Shown piece by piece: positions 1-5,957 of a stretch of DNA of 15,083 nt; the first letter of the stretch is position 1, and the number at the start of each line of letters is the position of its first letter. The position numbers and the translations under genes were made by a program. The stretch spans positions 1-15,083 of the forward strand of contig DASWCG010000248.1 in NCBI GenBank assembly GCA_036390175.1, in the 5' to 3' direction. The DNA is from DASQHY01 sp036390175 (lineage in GTDB: Bacteria > Acidobacteriota > Terriglobia > Acidiferrales > UBA7541). Below the pieces are notes generated by a model. The model was not told where the DNA came from and made no database searches. It was given only the letters and a program-made list of their open reading frames with translations.

Positions 1-759
1 CCGGAAGTTCTGCGCTGTCGCTGCGGCCAACTCATCCGCTGCCAAGTCTCTCACACCTGCCAGGGTTCGCGCTACCTCGGCCACGTAGGCGGGCTCGTTC
101 CGTTTGCCGCGATAAGCCTGCGGAGCAAGATAGGGCGCGTCCGTTTCAATCAGCAGTCGGTCCAGCGGAATCTCGCGGGCAACCTCCCGCAGGTTCTGCG
201 CCTTCGGGTAGGTCGAATTCCCCGCGAACGAAACCAGGAAGCCCATCGCAATTCCCTTTCGCGCTTCCTCCAGCGTTCCTGAAAAACAATGAAGAATCCC
301 GCCCAGCCCCGTCGCGCGCCAGTCCTGCTCGAGAATCGCCAGGCAATCGCTCCACGCTTCGCGGCAGTGGATGATGACGGGAAGCTTTGCCTGGGCGGCA
401 AGCGCGAGTTGTCTTCGAAATACGCTCTGCTGGACGTCGCGCGGCGAAAAATCGTAGTGGTAATCGAGGCCAATCTCGCCCCAGGCAATCACGCGGTGAT
501 GCTGCGCCAGGCGCACGAGTTCTTCGTAATGCGCCTGCGTGACTTCTTTCGCTTCGTGTGGATGAATGCCAACGGTCGTGTAGATCCAGTCGTGCGATTC
601 GGCGAACGGCAGCGCCGCGTCGAGCTTCGGCGGGCCGGGGCCTGTGCCGATGGCGAGGAGTGTGGTAACTCCTGCCGCGCGCGCCCGCTCCAGCATTTCC
701 GCGCGGTCGCCATCAAATTGCGGAAAATCTATGTGCGCGTGCGAGTCGATCAGTTCCAC
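1..759 (-). CDS. tatD: TatD family metal-dependent hydrolase/DNase, C-terminus cut by window edge
   Basis: TatD proteins are TIM-barrel, divalent-metal-dependent phosphoesterases with 3'-5' exonuclease activity in the cytoplasm. The reverse-strand frame is open from a GTG at 759-757 to the window edge and gives 253 residues of the usual ~260. Metal-site signatures are in order: SHAHID (His7, His9), GEIGLDYH (Glu95), VIIHCREAW (His131), ILHCFSG (His157) and IETDAPYLAP (Asp207). GTG is chosen because it places the family-typical N-terminus MELIDSHAHID directly at the start; no ATG fits. The start lies 4 nt after the metG stop and no Shine-Dalgarno sequence is visible, so translation is probably coupled to metG. 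A metG-tatD pairing is common in bacteria (family knowledge). Only the last few residues should be missing. Confidence 0.95.
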   Translation of the reverse strand, partial: MELIDSHAHIDFPQFDGDRAEMLERARAAGVTTLLAIGTGPGPPKLDAALPFAESHDWIYTTVGIHPHEAKEVTQAHYEELVRLAQHHRVIAWGEIGLDYHYDFSPRDVQQSVFRRQLALAAQAKLPVIIHCREAWSDCLAILEQDWRATGLGGILHCFSGTLEEARKGIAMGFLVSFAGNSTYPKAQNLREVAREIPLDRLLIETDAPYLAPQAYRGKRNEPAYVAEVARTLAGVRDLAADELAAATAQNFR

Positions 760-763
760 AGTG

Positions 764-2764
764 CTATTTTAGCCGCGCGCCGACTTCCACCTCTTCGAGA
801 AACCCCGCCAGCACCGGCCGGCCCTCGGGCCCCACCGAAGCGGCCACAATCATCCCATTCGATTCCACCCCGCGCAGCTTGCGCGGCTGGAGGTTCACCA
901 CCACGATCACTTTGCGGCCGACCAGGTCTTCAGGCTTGTAATGCTGCGCGATACCCGCGACAATCTGCCGCACCTCTCCGCCGACATCCACGTTCACTTT
1001 AAGCAGCTTGTCCGCGCCCTGCACGCGCTCCGCCGTATGAACTTGCCCCACGCGCATCTCCACCTTCATGAAATCCTCGATGGCGATTTTGTTGTTTGCC
1101 GGCTGCGCCGCCGGTGTCGCTCCGGCAGTCGCTCCCGACGCCGCGCTTGCCGGTGCCTTGGCTGGCTCGCTCGCTTCTTTTTCCATGGCTTCCATCCTTT
1201 CGATGGTTTCGGATTTTTCAACGCGCGGAAAAACAGCCTCGGGCTTGCCTAATTGAGTGTTGTCACTAAGCTGTCCCCACCGCCCAGTCATGTGGTCGAT
1301 TCGACGCCTGCCAAGGTCGTCAGATTGTCCCAGTTGTCGCCAAATGCGGTTCGTTGAGTCAGGAATTACTGGGTGAGCCAGGACACATACTGCGGACAGT
1401 GCCTGTGCGGCCGTGTTAAGAACCCATCCAAGGCGAACCTTATTGGCCGGATTCTCAGCAAGCTTCCAAGGCTGCTCGCCTGTCAGAAAACCATCGACCT
1501 CCGAAACAAGCCCCCAAATCCATTCGAGAGCCCGAGAGAATTGCAGGTTCTCATAACTGCCCAACGCGGCTTCGACCGCCTGCCGCGCGGCGAGCTGGAC
1601 TCGCGAATAAGATTGCACGAAGCTAGCATCGCCAACAGCGCCAGCGAACGTGGGCAGCCGTCCGTCAAAGTATTTCTCGATCATCGTCAGCGTCCGGCTA
1701 GCCAGATTCCCCAGCCCGTTCGCCAGGTCGCTGTTGTAGCGCTGCACCAGCGCGTCGTAGCTGAAGTTGCCGTCCTGCCCGAAGACAACCTCGCGCAGAA
1801 GGAAATACCGCAGCGCATCCATTCCCAAAATGTTCGCGATCGGACGCGGCTTCACCACGTTTCCGCGCGACTTACTCATCTTGCTGCTTTCCATGAGCAG
1901 CCAGCCATGCGCCCAAATCTGCTTGGGCAGAGGCAGTCCCGCGGCCATCAGAAACGCCGGCCAATACACCGCGTGGAAGCGGATGATCTCTTTGCCGACC
2001 ACGTGCACATCGGCCGGCCAGAAGCCGTGGCGCTCGTAGTCCGGCCCTCCCACCGCGCTGAGATACGCGGTCAGCGCGTCAAACCAGACGTAAAAAACGT
2101 GGGGCTCTTCGCCGGGGACGGGGATGCCCCAGCGGATGGCCGTGCGCGTGATGCTCAGGTCACGCAGTCCGCCCTCGACAAAGCTGAGCACTTCGTTGCG
2201 CCGCGTCTCCGGCTGAATAAATCCCGGCTGTTTGGCATACAAATCGAGCAGCGGTTTTTGAAACGCGGAGAGCTTGAAGAAATAATTCTCCTCGGTGACT
2301 GTTTCGGTGGGCCGGCCGCAGTCCGGACAATTATCGCCGGGGCCCGCGTCGGCAACGTAAGCGTTGTCGTAAATGCAGTATTGTCCGACGTAGTTCCCCT
2401 TGTAGACGTAGCCATTCTCGCGGCACAGCCGGAAAAGCCATTGCACCGTATGGGCGTGCGTGACGTCCGTGGTGCGGATGAACTCATCGCCTTGTATGCC
2501 CAGCTCGTCCCAGGTCTCGCGCCACACCGCGGCCATCTTGGCCACAAACTCCGATTCCGGAACGCCGGCTTTGCGCGCGGAGCGCTCCACGTTGACGCCG
2601 TGCTCGTCCGTGCCCGTGGTCATCACCACGTCATAGCCGAGCATGCGCTTGTAACGCCGGATGGTGTCGCACACGATCGTCGAATAGGCGTGGCCGATGT
2701 GCGGCAGGCCGTTCGTGTAGTAGATCGGCGTCGTCAGGTAGTATTTGGGCTTCTTCTCCGCCAC
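764..2764 (-). CDS. metG: Methionyl-tRNA synthetase with C-terminal tRNA-binding domain
   Basis: Charges tRNA-Met with methionine in the cytoplasm. The 666-residue protein has the class I signatures HIGH (residues 22-25) and KMSKS (295-299). A zinc-knuckle insertion carries Cys130, Asp133, Cys146 and Cys149; the second position of the first pair is Asp rather than Cys. The anticodon-binding helical domain follows (~340-510). An Ala/Pro/Thr-rich linker (~528-557) leads to an EMAP/Trbp111-type OB-fold tRNA-binding domain (~560-666), the module that dimerises bacterial MetRS. The GTG start (2764-2762) is the only one giving the normal N-terminus MAEKKPKYYLTTPIYY, and it abuts the larC stop codon with no intervening base. 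It is sandwiched between larC and tatD in one transcription unit. Identity is certain. Confidence 0.98.
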   Translation of the reverse strand: MAEKKPKYYLTTPIYYTNGLPHIGHAYSTIVCDTIRRYKRMLGYDVVMTTGTDEHGVNVERSARKAGVPESEFVAKMAAVWRETWDELGIQGDEFIRTTDVTHAHTVQWLFRLCRENGYVYKGNYVGQYCIYDNAYVADAGPGDNCPDCGRPTETVTEENYFFKLSAFQKPLLDLYAKQPGFIQPETRRNEVLSFVEGGLRDLSITRTAIRWGIPVPGEEPHVFYVWFDALTAYLSAVGGPDYERHGFWPADVHVVGKEIIRFHAVYWPAFLMAAGLPLPKQIWAHGWLLMESSKMSKSRGNVVKPRPIANILGMDALRYFLLREVVFGQDGNFSYDALVQRYNSDLANGLGNLASRTLTMIEKYFDGRLPTFAGAVGDASFVQSYSRVQLAARQAVEAALGSYENLQFSRALEWIWGLVSEVDGFLTGEQPWKLAENPANKVRLGWVLNTAAQALSAVCVLAHPVIPDSTNRIWRQLGQSDDLGRRRIDHMTGRWGQLSDNTQLGKPEAVFPRVEKSETIERMEAMEKEASEPAKAPASAASGATAGATPAAQPANNKIAIEDFMKVEMRVGQVHTAERVQGADKLLKVNVDVGGEVRQIVAGIAQHYKPEDLVGRKVIVVVNLQPRKLRGVESNGMIVAASVGPEGRPVLAGFLEEVEVGARLK

Positions 2765-3961
2765 TTATCCGCCCGTCTTCCCGCGCTGCTTCTCGAATTC
2801 GATCAGGGCTTCGCCGAGGACGCGTTTCAGCGGCACATTTTTTTCCGCCGCGATGCGCTGGCAATCCTCATATTCCGGCGCGGCATTCAGCACGTGGCCG
2901 TTCATCCGCGAAAGCTTGATGCGCACTACGCCGAGCGCGGTCTGCACGCTGACGCTCTCGCGCTCCAGCGTCCGCCGCCGCGCCGTATGCGTTCGCGCGC
3001 CAATCGTCGTCGTTTCGGCAAACAGCAAATCCATCATGCGCTCCGTGTCCGCTGGTCTGCACAGCATTGTCAGCAGCGTGCCCGGGCGGCCCTTCTTCAT
3101 CTGCACCGGAGCCATGAACACGTCGAGCGCGCCGGCCGCCAGCGCTTTCTCGACAAAGTAACCGTAAATCTGCGGGTTCATGTCGTCGAGATTCGCCTCG
3201 ATGACGGATACCTCTTCCCCTCCCCGAGCCGCTTCGGGAAGCGCGCCGGCGTCGCCGATGAGAATGCGCAGAACGTTCGGCTGCGAAGGCAGGTCGGCGG
3301 TGCCGGCGCCATAGCCGGTTGAAGAGACGCTCATCTGCGGCTGCGGCCCGAATTCTGTCGCCAGCGCGGATATAATCGCCGCGCCCGTCGGCGTCACCAG
3401 CTCGCGCTCGATGCCGTTCGAATACGTCGGTTTGCCTTGCAGCAGGAGCGCCGTCGCTGGCGCCGGCACCGGCAACATGCCATGCGCTGCCTGGATGGTG
3501 CCGCCGCCGACGTTCAACGGCGAACAAGCAAACCGTTCGACCCCCAGCAATTCGAAGCCGACGCACGCTCCCACGATGTCCACAATGGCATCCACCGCGC
3601 CCACTTCGTGGAAATGCACCTTTTCCACCGGAACATTGTGAACCTGCGCTTCGGCCTTGCCCAATTTCTGGAAAATCCGCGTGGCCCGCTCGGCGGCGCG
3701 CGGCGGCAAGCCCGCCTTGCCGATCAAATCCAGAATCGCGCTGAGTCCCCGGTGATGATGGTGCTCGGACGTTTCCACGCGGACGCGCGTTGCGGAAACG
3801 GCGTTCTTCTGCACGAGCTCCGCTGAAATCTTCCACCCGCTGACCGCGAGAAGCTGCAATTCCCTTTCGATGGCGTGCAATTCACAGCCGGCGTCCACCA
3901 GCGCGCCCAGCACCATGTCGCCGCTGATCCCGGAAAAGCAGTCAAAGTAAAGAAGCTTCAT
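2765..3961 (-). CDS. larC: LarC: nickel insertion protein for the nickel-pincer nucleotide cofactor
   Basis: LarC is a CTP-dependent cyclometallase that inserts nickel into the pyridinium-3,5-bisthiocarboxylate mononucleotide cofactor of lactate racemase-type (LarA) enzymes. The 398-residue protein opens with the family signature MKLLYFDCFSGISGDM. It carries a His-rich stretch at residues 67-70, the FHEVGAVDAIVDIVG block (117-131) and the C-terminal LarC2-type region (IEANLDDMNPQIYGYF, ~254-269). In Lactobacillus plantarum two ORFs are joined by a programmed frameshift; here one uninterrupted frame encodes the full-length protein. ATG at 3961-3959 has a weak AGGG upstream. It is first in a tight larC-metG-tatD series. 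No larA, larB or larE is in the window, so the cofactor's client is unknown. Confidence 0.95.
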   Translation of the reverse strand: MKLLYFDCFSGISGDMVLGALVDAGCELHAIERELQLLAVSGWKISAELVQKNAVSATRVRVETSEHHHHRGLSAILDLIGKAGLPPRAAERATRIFQKLGKAEAQVHNVPVEKVHFHEVGAVDAIVDIVGACVGFELLGVERFACSPLNVGGGTIQAAHGMLPVPAPATALLLQGKPTYSNGIERELVTPTGAAIISALATEFGPQPQMSVSSTGYGAGTADLPSQPNVLRILIGDAGALPEAARGGEEVSVIEANLDDMNPQIYGYFVEKALAAGALDVFMAPVQMKKGRPGTLLTMLCRPADTERMMDLLFAETTTIGARTHTARRRTLERESVSVQTALGVVRIKLSRMNGHVLNAAPEYEDCQRIAAEKNVPLKRVLGEALIEFEKQRGKTGG

Positions 3962-3978
3962 CGCGAACCCTATTCATT

Positions 3979-4061
3979 GTCATTCCGAGCGGAGTGAGCG
4001 AAGCGAACGGAGTCGAGGAATCCCTCTTCTCTTGGGTTTTTTCGAGAAAAGAAGATTCCTC
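3979..4061. repeat. Dispersed-type intergenic repeat with hairpin
   Basis: The segment begins GTCATTCCGAGCGGAGTGAG and continues through GCGAAGCGAACGGAGTCGAG to GAATCCC. It contains the overlapping GAGCG/GAAGCG sub-repeats seen in abundant intergenic repeats of many environmental bacteria; that resemblance is from memory and unchecked. Its right part forms an imperfect hairpin: GAGGAATC (4015-4022) pairs with GATTCCTC (4054-4061), with partial extra pairing of CTTCT and AGAAG inside. The hairpin could act as a transcription terminator or mRNA-stabilising structure between the VOC gene and larC. Only one copy lies in this window, so dispersal is inferred. Confidence 0.55.
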
Positions 4062-4173
4062 CGCCCGCTCGAAAAATGTAGGAAGCCCTTTCGTCCGCAA
4101 CCTGGTCAACAATGCATACTATTCGCGCGCCGAAGGGCTGTCAAATTGACGGTGTCAAATCGCCGGGGAAGTC

Positions 4174-4557
4174 TCAAATGTTCTTGCCGCTATGCTCCGA
4201 GACGCTCGAGACGTTGCCGTCCGGGTCTTTGAACCAGGCGACCTTGTCGCCGTTGGCCGTCGTCCAAATCCCCAGTTCGCGGTCCTGCACGAACGGGTAT
4301 TTCTCAAATGCCACGCCCCGCCCGGCCAGCGATTTCACCACAGCCTCGATGTCCTGCACTTCCCAGCCCAGCACCGTGCTCTGCAACGGAGTGAAATCCG
4401 GAACCTTCGAGATGCGCATCATGTTTCCGCCGGCTCTCATCGCCAGTGCAAACTGGTCCTGGCTAACAAACTGGAACCCCAGCTTACCCTCGAAAAAAGC
4501 CCTTGCTTTGGCGTAGTCCTTGGTGAGAACGAAGCCGACCATGTTCCCGCTCAGCAT
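4174..4557 (-). CDS. VOC (glyoxalase/bleomycin-resistance fold) family protein
   Basis: Small vicinal-oxygen-chelate fold protein of 127 residues; substrate unknown. The fold shows as two beta-alpha-beta-beta-beta halves: the first begins MVGFVLTKDYAKARAFFEGK, with the typical helix before LGFQFV, and the second runs from LGWEVQDIEAVVKSLAGRGV to the family-typical ending WFKDPDGN. The start at 4557-4555 is preferred over an in-frame start 21 nt upstream because GGAGG (4567-4563) sits 5 nt before it. The stop of the upstream membrane-protein gene is 26 nt away, so the two are probably co-transcribed. A metal-dependent dioxygenase, isomerase or binding protein are all possible; no diagnostic ligand set was assigned. 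Confidence 0.85.
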   Translation of the reverse strand: MLSGNMVGFVLTKDYAKARAFFEGKLGFQFVSQDQFALAMRAGGNMMRISKVPDFTPLQSTVLGWEVQDIEAVVKSLAGRGVAFEKYPFVQDRELGIWTTANGDKVAWFKDPDGNVSSVSEHSGKNI

Positions 4558-4583
4558 TCCTGCCTCCTTCAGTGGCACTGGCG

Positions 4584-4961
4584 TCAGACCTGGCTGCCGT
4601 TAGGCAACATGAGCCCGCCGGCAAGAAGCAGCACTCCCGCCAGCGCAACTGCGATGGTGCCTATGAACAACAATCCGAGGAAATGCGACAGCAGCACCAC
4701 GTCCAACGCCGGAATCAGCAGGCCAATCAGAACAATCCTTTTCCCTCCGGGAATTCGGCTCGCGGCGACAAAAATCAAGCTGAGCACAATTAGGTGCGCG
4801 GAGAACAGCAGCCAAAGCGCCTTGAATGTGGATACCACCAGGGGCCTCGCGTTGCTGCGCGCAATCTCCGCGCTCAGCTTCGGGTAGCCCGACCCGTGCA
4901 GCAGCGCCGTGGCAAAAAGGATCACACTCGCCGCCATAATCAGCCCTCGCGCAGTCTTCAC
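4584..4961 (-). CDS. Small integral membrane protein, four predicted helices, function unknown
   Basis: I do not recognise the family. The 125-residue product is almost entirely hydrophobic, with four likely membrane helices at about residues 5-22, 43-67, 74-92 and 94-119. A short polar loop between helices 1 and 2 carries HGSGYPKLSAEIARSN, and a basic turn (PGGKR) precedes helix 3. GTG at 4961-4959 is preferred to a TTG 30 nt upstream because a purine-rich AGGAGGGGAG tract lies 6-10 nt before it and the TTG has no such site. It is the first gene of the minus-strand series running to tatD and is divergent from the VOC gene at 5054. Nothing visible indicates a substrate. Confidence 0.75.
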   Translation of the reverse strand: MKTARGLIMAASVILFATALLHGSGYPKLSAEIARSNARPLVVSTFKALWLLFSAHLIVLSLIFVAASRIPGGKRIVLIGLLIPALDVVLLSHFLGLLFIGTIAVALAGVLLLAGGLMLPNGSQV

Positions 4962-5007
4962 GATGCTCTCCCCTCCTGATCGCTTAAGCAAAGCCCATCA
5001 TACGCCT

Positions 5008-5035
5008 TTGCCCATCCATTTTTCCCGGCTAGAAT
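5008..5035 (+). promoter_or_regulatory. Possible sigma-70-type promoter for the plus-strand VOC gene
   Basis: TTGCCC (5008-5013) and TAGAAT (5030-5035) are separated by 16 nt in the 92-bp divergent intergenic region. The predicted start near 5042 leaves about 12 nt before the ATG at 5054, just enough for the GAGG at 5042-5045. Pattern match only. Confidence 0.3.
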
Positions 5036-5053
5036 TGCATCGAGGTTCGCCCC

Positions 5054-5446
5054 ATGCCTGAAACAAAACCGCGCTTTCTCGGAGTCGAGCTTTATTTCGA
5101 CGATCTGCAATCCGCCAAACGCTTCTACTGCGACACTCTTGGCCTTGACCTGACCGAAGACTCCCCGGGCCATCACGCCAAGTTTGATTTCAACGATAGA
5201 TTTCTCTGCCTTGAAAAGAAGGGCGTGGAGTCCTATCCCTCTCGCGACAAAGCTGTTGTGTTCTTCGAAGTGGACGATCTCCAATCCGCGATCCAGCCCA
5301 TCGGAGCAGACCGTATCGTCCACTCCGAGCCTGACCCGGGCGGCAATAGACCGCCCTGGGCCGTTCTCCACGACCCCGAAGGGCACAACGTCCTCCTTCT
5401 CCAAAAGCAGCCGTCCAACCCACGCAAAATTAGGCCCCGAAATTAG
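5054..5446 (+). CDS. VOC (glyoxalase-like) family protein
   Basis: A 130-residue vicinal-oxygen-chelate fold protein of unknown substrate. It starts MPETKPRFLGVELYFDDLQS, continues with the typical helix and strand AKRFYCDTLGLDLTED, has a second half opening with AVVFFEVDDLQSAI, and ends in the conserved strand pair WAVLHDPEGHNVLLLQ. The ATG at 5054 has GAGG 8 nt upstream and is the first candidate in the frame. It is unlike the 127-residue VOC protein on the other strand beyond the shared fold, so the two are not recent duplicates. The downstream promoter (-35 at 5449) begins just past its TAG stop, so it is probably monocistronic or only weakly linked to argS. Confidence 0.85.
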   Translation: MPETKPRFLGVELYFDDLQSAKRFYCDTLGLDLTEDSPGHHAKFDFNDRFLCLEKKGVESYPSRDKAVVFFEVDDLQSAIQPIGADRIVHSEPDPGGNRPPWAVLHDPEGHNVLLLQKQPSNPRKIRPRN

Positions 5447-5448
5447 CC

Positions 5449-5477
5449 TTGACGTCTGTTGCCGATTGTGCTATGCT
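5449..5477 (+). promoter_or_regulatory. Strong-looking sigma-70-type promoter ahead of the argS leader
   Basis: TTGACG (5449-5454) and TATGCT (5472-5477) are separated by exactly 17 nt, the best promoter-like pair in the window. It starts 3 nt after the stop codon of the VOC gene. Transcription would begin near 5484, about 470 nt before the preferred argS start, so the RNA would carry the whole repeat-bearing leader. Confidence 0.55.
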
Positions 5478-5659
5478 AACCCTGTCGTAATCGCCAGGCA
5501 CCCGCTAGGACGTTTCCTCTGGTTGCCCTGAAGGACGTCACCCAGGGCCCGCAGTGGAAAGACCGCAATCGGGAAGGCAAAATGAAAGACCAACGAAGGG
5601 CCGGAAGTAGCCTTGACTTTCACCATTCACCTGTCAACTGCCCGCTGATCCGCTCTAAC
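5478..5659 (+). other. Transcribed leader or possible small RNA upstream of argS
   Basis: No protein-coding gene is supported here. One frame is open from 5480 to 5800 without a stop, but its translation is not protein-like and no start with a ribosome-binding site opens it. Visible structure includes GCCCTG (5525-5530) pairing with CAGGGC (5543-5548) across a 12-nt loop, and TTGAC (5613-5617) pairing with GTCAA (5633-5637). The 10-mer TAGCCTTGAC at 5444-5453, which overlaps the promoter, recurs at 5608-5617. It could be a 5' untranslated leader or the body of a non-coding RNA; I recognise no known riboswitch or 6S/SRP signature. Confidence 0.35.
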
Positions 5660-5828
5660 TCCTTTAGGATCACATATATCTGCGAAAACGCGTCCGCAAA
5701 CCCTTATGGCTCACATATTTACAAAACAAAGGACTTAAAGTCCTTTCGAATCACATATTTGCAAAAAAAGGGTAGGAGGAGGGGGGATGAAGTCCTTTAA
5801 CATCAACACTTACAAAAAAGGGGGTGGA
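5660..5828 (+). repeat. Four imperfect direct repeats, ~40-bp period, in the argS leader
   Basis: Units begin at 5660, 5701, 5741 and 5793 (spacings 41, 40 and 52). Each starts with a CCTTT-like block, then ATCACATAT or a variant 9-11 nt in, then an A-rich run ending in G's. The third is the cleanest: TCCTTT, ATCACATATTTGC, seven A's, GGG. The last is the most diverged. Between units 2 and 3, AAAGGACTT (5728-5736) and AAGTCCTTT (5738-5746) make a perfect 9-bp inverted repeat around one A. Units 1 and 3 share a reading frame and encode near-identical SFRITY peptides, but units 2 and 4 are in other frames, so coding selection is unlikely. Confidence 0.7.
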
Positions 5829-5921
5829 GAAGCATGGTTTTCGGGGTCTCCTGCCTTTGCTCGTCCTCCCTCTATGCGAGCCGCGCTCTTATCTCCCCCT
5901 AGCCACTGGGCGGCGCTTTCC

Positions 5922-5927
5922 TATACT
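5922..5927 (+). promoter_or_regulatory. Possible proximal -10 element for argS
   Basis: TATACT matches the -10 consensus at five of six positions and would give a start near 5934, leaving a ~24-nt leader with AAGGAGG at 5948-5954 before GTG 5958. No convincing -35 is present at 16-18 nt upstream, so it may be activator-dependent or chance. Confidence 0.3.
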
Positions 5928-5957
5928 CTTGGGTTTCTCGCGGCCGTAAGGAGGCTC

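Noticed and set aside
289..1002. 237-codon plus-strand frame opposite tatD and the end of metG
   Set aside because: Shadow of tatD, whose metal-binding motifs are all in the reverse frame.
1373..3322. 649-codon open frame on the plus strand opposite metG and larC
   Set aside because: It is antisense to two certain genes, its translation is Arg/His/Val-rich with no family resemblance, and long shadow frames are expected at this GC content.
5478..5659. SRP RNA, 6S RNA or tmRNA in the argS leader
   Set aside because: GGCCGGAAGTAGCC slightly resembles the SRP RNA tip, but the surrounding helix is absent; no 6S long-hairpin pattern or tmRNA tag frame was found.
5582..5800. 72-codon ORF across the argS leader repeats
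   Set aside because: Its peptide repeats (SFRITY) simply follow the DNA repeats; units 2 and 4 are in other frames, and there is no clear SD before its ATG. Treated as non-coding leader.
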